Below are positions 5,788 through 6,616 of a DNA stretch of 6,616 nt, in pieces; the first letter of the stretch is position 1, and every line of letters starts with the position of its first letter. Location of the stretch: contig NZ_BAAACY010000108.1 in assembly GCF_039521925.1 (NCBI RefSeq), forward strand, positions 1 through 6,616, read 5' to 3'. Source of the stretch: Virgibacillus salarius. GTDB lineage: Bacteria > Bacillota > Bacilli > Bacillales > Amphibacillaceae. A program made the position numbers and the translations under genes. Below the pieces are notes generated by a model. It was not told where the DNA came from. It saw nothing but the letters and a program-made list of their open reading frames with translations, and searched no databases.

Positions 5788-6616
5788 ATGGAAAAAAACA
5801 TCTTGAAACGAATCTTTTTTGATAAACATCAACATTGGGAAGCATTTAAGAAGAAACATGAAGAGCGAATTCGTCCAATTGTCATTAAAGAGGTGGAAAA
5901 ATTTCGTGACTGTGGAGATCCCAAAAATGGATTCAAACTCTATGTTTGTGAAGGATGCCATGACGTTCGACATGTCCCTTTTCGATGTAAAGGGCGTTTT
6001 TGTACAACGTGTTCTGTAGGAGAAAGTGAAGAATGGAGTCGCGTCCTTACAGAAGATATAGTACAAGTGAACCATCGGCATGTAATCTTTACGATAGATG
6101 AAAAATTACGGGCTATATTTCTATGGCATCGAGAGCTTTTGAAACCCCTTATGGATGAAGCTGCGAAGCTAATCACGGGTTATTTTCGAAAGAAGGCAAA
6201 AGTGATACCGGGGATAATTGCCGGATTACATACATTTGGGTCAAGAGTGAATTTCAATCCCCATGTTCATATGTTAGTGACAATGGGAGGAGTTACGGAA
6301 AAAGGAGAATGGAAAGCGTACGACTATATACCGTTTACGATGCTTCGAAAGCAATGGCAGACGGTGGTGTTAAAATTCATTCGTAAACACTTGTCAAATA
6401 AGGAAAAGAAAAGAATTCAACCAAGATTACAACAGGCTTTTTCTAATAATGGGGAAGGCTTCTATGTGTATGCCCCAAAACAAAGAGGAAAGGTGAAGGA
6501 CCAACTGCGTTATATTGGCCGCTATATTCGTCGACCAGCGATTGGAAACAATCGTATCGAGGAATATGATGGTCAACATGTGACATTCAAATATATGGAT
6601 AAAGTAGACGGTAAAG
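5788..6616 (+). CDS. IS91-family HUH transposase, N-terminal part (partial)
   Basis: The frame is open from ATG 5788 to the window edge (276 codons) with no stop, so the 3' end is missing. An N-terminal zinc-binding domain has Cys54, Cys57, Cys67, Cys72 and Cys75 (VCEGC, then CKGRFCTTC). The HUH metal motif is His159-Val-His161 in NFNPHVHMLV. RYIGRYIRRPAI (241-252) carries Tyr242 and Tyr246 in the YxxxY spacing of the two catalytic tyrosines of IS91. Such enzymes nick one strand and move the element by rolling-circle replication, using a GTTC- or CTTG-type target. No frameshift is seen, so the visible part looks intact. No strong ribosome binding site precedes ATG 5788; TTG 5746, 14 codons upstream in frame, is an unlikely alternative. 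Family members are usually near 400 residues, so roughly a third is unseen. Confidence 0.9.
   Translation, partial: MEKNILKRIFFDKHQHWEAFKKKHEERIRPIVIKEVEKFRDCGDPKNGFKLYVCEGCHDVRHVPFRCKGRFCTTCSVGESEEWSRVLTEDIVQVNHRHVIFTIDEKLRAIFLWHRELLKPLMDEAAKLITGYFRKKAKVIPGIIAGLHTFGSRVNFNPHVHMLVTMGGVTEKGEWKAYDYIPFTMLRKQWQTVVLKFIRKHLSNKEKKRIQPRLQQAFSNNGEGFYVYAPKQRGKVKDQLRYIGRYIRRPAIGNNRIEEYDGQHVTFKYMDKVDGK

Larger units (their letters stand above)
5640..6616 (+). mobile_element. IS91-family insertion element, left part (runs off the window)
   Basis: The element is recognised by its transposase gene. Its left boundary is not defined: IS91 elements lack clear terminal inverted repeats and make no target duplication. 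The base composition shifts to GC-richer DNA at about 5640-5714, which I take as the approximate left (terIS-side) region. The right end (oriIS) lies outside the window. Confidence 0.6.

Noticed and set aside
5819..6176. Other open frames overlapping the transposase, on both strands
   Set aside because: They lie inside the continuous frame that carries the zinc, HUH and tyrosine motifs. Their translations show no recognisable motifs.

Overview
The window looks like chromosomal DNA from a low-G+C Gram-positive bacterium of the Bacillaceae, closest in feel to Oceanobacillus, Virgibacillus and related genera. The genes are AT-rich, start codons follow GAGG/AAGGAG-type ribosome binding sites, and the proteins closely resemble Bacillus subtilis AcsA, Hmp, NsrR and YfkM/GSP18 as I remember them. 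The genus is inferred from style only.

Layout. Positions 1-37 may hold the last codons of an upstream gene, followed by a clear terminator (46-72). A regulatory region with a full-consensus CcpA cre site (273-286) leads into acsA, acetyl-CoA synthetase (309-2024). The 480-base gap that follows holds a probable acsA terminator and a GC-rich, hairpin-forming sequence (about 2198-2360) that resembles a dispersed intergenic repeat. Next is a small SAM-dependent methyltransferase (2505-3110). It converges on hmp (3170-4396, minus strand), and the two share a stem-loop terminator. hmp encodes flavohemoglobin and is divergent from nsrR (4532-4966), the nitric-oxide-sensing Rrf2 repressor; a 33-bp inverted repeat just upstream of hmp is the likely NsrR operator. 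A DJ-1/PfpI-family stress protein (5037-5555) follows, preceded by a sigma-B-like promoter. The right end is the 5' part of an IS91-type HUH transposase gene (5788 to beyond the window), with two hairpins in its leader.

How the genes work together. hmp and nsrR form a self-contained nitric oxide detoxification module: NO damages the NsrR iron-sulfur cluster, repression is lifted, and Hmp converts NO to nitrate. acsA is a separate carbon-metabolism unit, probably under catabolite repression. The YfkM-like gene is probably a general-stress gene with its own promoter. The IS91-like element is mobile DNA abutting this core region.

I see no RNA genes, no CRISPR array and no convincing undescribed multi-gene system. 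The most interesting items are the regulatory sites, the structured repeat and the leader of the insertion element.
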